Below, piece by piece: positions 23,766-24,628 of a DNA stretch of 24,628 bases (position 1 is the first letter of the stretch; each line of letters begins with the position of its first letter). A program made the position numbers and the translations under genes. Source of the DNA: Flavobacteriales bacterium UBA2619 (GTDB lineage: Bacteria > Bacteroidota > Bacteroidia > Flavobacteriales_D > Sanyastnellaceae); contig DDJR01000051.1 in NCBI GenBank assembly GCA_002339135.1, forward strand, positions 1 through 24,628, written 5' to 3'. The notes beneath the pieces are model-generated. The model was not told the origin of the DNA. It did not search any database and worked only from the letters and a program-made list of their open reading frames with translations.

Positions 23766-24380
23766 ATGGCAGAAATCACTTCATACCCCGTCATGGAAGT
23801 CTTCCCCACTTTGCAAGGAGAGGGTAGATTTACAGGCTCTCCCGCTTATTTCATTCGGCTTGCTGGTTGTGATGTAGGTTGCTCATGGTGTGATGTCAAG
23901 GAAAGTTGGCCTGCGGGGGATCACCCACATGTTCAAGTTGATGAACTTGTTGTGGGGGCAGTCAAAAGTGGTTTACCTATGGTGGTAGTGACGGGTGGAG
24001 AGCCTTGTATGTATGGCCTAGAACCTCTCACAAGTGCGTTAAAAAAAGCGGGTCTTCAAATTCATCTTGAAACTTCTGGAGCCCATCCTATTTCAGGAGA
24101 TTTTGACTGGATTACTTTGTCTCCTAAAAAATTCAAAGCCTGCCTCCCGGAAAGCTATTTAAAAGCAAACGAATTGAAAGTTGTAGTCGTCAACAAACAC
24201 GATTTAAAGTGGGCTACAGAGCAAGCGGAAAATGTCACAGCGGAGACGCTTCTTTATCTTCAGCCTGAATGGGATAGGAAAGACAAGGTCCATGAGTTTT
24301 TGATGGAATATTTAGCAAGTGGAGTAGGGAGTGCCTGGTCTTTAAGTACACAGACACATAAATATTTAGGGATACCTTAA
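23766..24380 (+). CDS. queE: 7-carboxy-7-deazaguanine synthase
   Basis: QueE is a radical-SAM enzyme that converts 6-carboxytetrahydropterin to 7-carboxy-7-deazaguanine for queuosine. I use the ATG at 23766 (204 residues). A TTG at 23754 overlaps rimO and adds four residues. The signature FPTLQGEG is at 13-20. The cluster ligands C35, C39 and C42 (GCDVGCSWCD) have the expected CX3CX2C spacing. VVVTGGEPC, LETSGAH and LSPKKF follow in the usual order. No queC, queD or queF is in the window. The stop codon lies within the first of three CTTAAC repeats. Confidence 0.95.
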   Translation: MAEITSYPVMEVFPTLQGEGRFTGSPAYFIRLAGCDVGCSWCDVKESWPAGDHPHVQVDELVVGAVKSGLPMVVVTGGEPCMYGLEPLTSALKKAGLQIHLETSGAHPISGDFDWITLSPKKFKACLPESYLKANELKVVVVNKHDLKWATEQAENVTAETLLYLQPEWDRKDKVHEFLMEYLASGVGSAWSLSTQTHKYLGIP

Positions 24381-24408
24381 CGCTAACTTAACTTTAGCTT
24401 AACATTCA
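24376..24408 (+). promoter_or_regulatory. Three CTTAAC direct repeats at 11-base period (Pho-box-like)
   Basis: CTTAAC begins at 24376, 24387 and 24398, giving three 11-base units whose first six bases are identical. The first includes the queE stop. Spaced repeats of this kind are typical of PhoB/OmpR-family response-regulator sites. The unit resembles the TTAACA repeats of Bacillus PhoP and the CTTAAC-type cyanobacterial Pho box. The site ends 48 bases before the next ATG. Identity of the regulator is inference. Confidence 0.45.
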
Positions 24409-24456
24409 CAGCAGAATAATTTATTTCTTTTGTAGGAGTAAATTAAATTGAATGAT

Positions 24457-24628
24457 ATGAATAAACTTTTTATTTTCCTTGTCATTGTATTCGCCCCAAT
24501 TTTTAGGGGGAATATGTCTGCTCAAACAGTTTTGAATTCCACTGCAATGAACTTTTCAGGCAGAATTCAAAACCTTGGATTGGTGCAAGTGCAAGGAGAC
24601 GTCGTTGAAACAAATTTTCTTGTAAGAA
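24457..24628 (+). CDS. Exported protein of unknown function (partial, N-terminus only)
   Basis: An ATG at 24457 opens a frame that runs off the window end, giving 57 residues. Residues 1-23 are a signal peptide (KLFIFLVIVFAPIF core, ending NMSAQ). The visible mature part includes TVLNSTAMNFSGRIQNLG and VQVQGDVVETNFLV, too short to assign. A possible Shine-Dalgarno-like TAGGAG lies about 20 bases upstream, too far to decide the start. The upstream CTTAAC repeats suggest control by a response regulator. Confidence 0.6.
   Translation, partial: MNKLFIFLVIVFAPIFRGNMSAQTVLNSTAMNFSGRIQNLGLVQVQGDVVETNFLVR

Overview
The window is a stretch of chromosome from a member of the Bacteroidota, probably a marine Flavobacteriales-type organism with a compact genome and low to moderate GC content. 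The phylum call rests on four things. The order rpmG, a 50-residue DUF4295 protein, ftsY, rimO is typical of the phylum, and so is the ftsK-lolA pair. Most genes lack a Shine-Dalgarno sequence, and exported proteins have short signal peptides ending in Ala-Gln or Ser-Gln. The family-level guess is an inference from gene content and style. Intergenic gaps are short and many genes overlap by 4 to 15 bases. I see no insertion sequence, prophage, CRISPR array, tRNA or rRNA.

Positions 1-4424 hold a partial secreted esterase-like protein (minus), a PhnA-type zinc-ribbon protein and a small membrane protein (both minus), then a divergent GMC/cholesterol-oxidase-like flavoenzyme with a four-cysteine cluster and a small two-helix membrane protein (both plus). 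Positions 4531-7074 hold a large secreted M14 zinc carboxypeptidase with a C-terminal amidotransferase-like fold (minus).

Positions 7075-8420 are the least conventional part. They hold a candidate 42-residue membrane peptide, an AT-rich leader with competing inverted repeats, a 75-residue two-helix membrane protein closed by a strong terminator, and an anchored Ala-rich/PKD protein. I cannot assign a function to any of these. They are the best place to look for something undescribed.

Positions 8441-10606 hold mnmH and selD, which together make selenophosphate and install 2-selenouridine in tRNA. Positions 10814-13853 are a tightly packed TetR regulator, SulP anion transporter and beta-carbonic anhydrase, which reads as a regulated bicarbonate uptake and hydration module. 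A convergent Maf pyrophosphatase overlaps the end of the carbonic anhydrase gene.

Positions 14640-20806 hold guaA overlapping an exported periplasmic-binding-protein-like gene, then the convergent ftsK and lolA pair. Positions 20970-24380 are a plus-strand housekeeping run: rpmG, DUF4295, ftsY, rimO, queE (translation, membrane targeting, ribosome and tRNA modification). The window ends in the start of an exported protein of unknown function. Its upstream region carries three exact CTTAAC units at 11-base spacing, resembling a binding site for a PhoB/OmpR-type response regulator.
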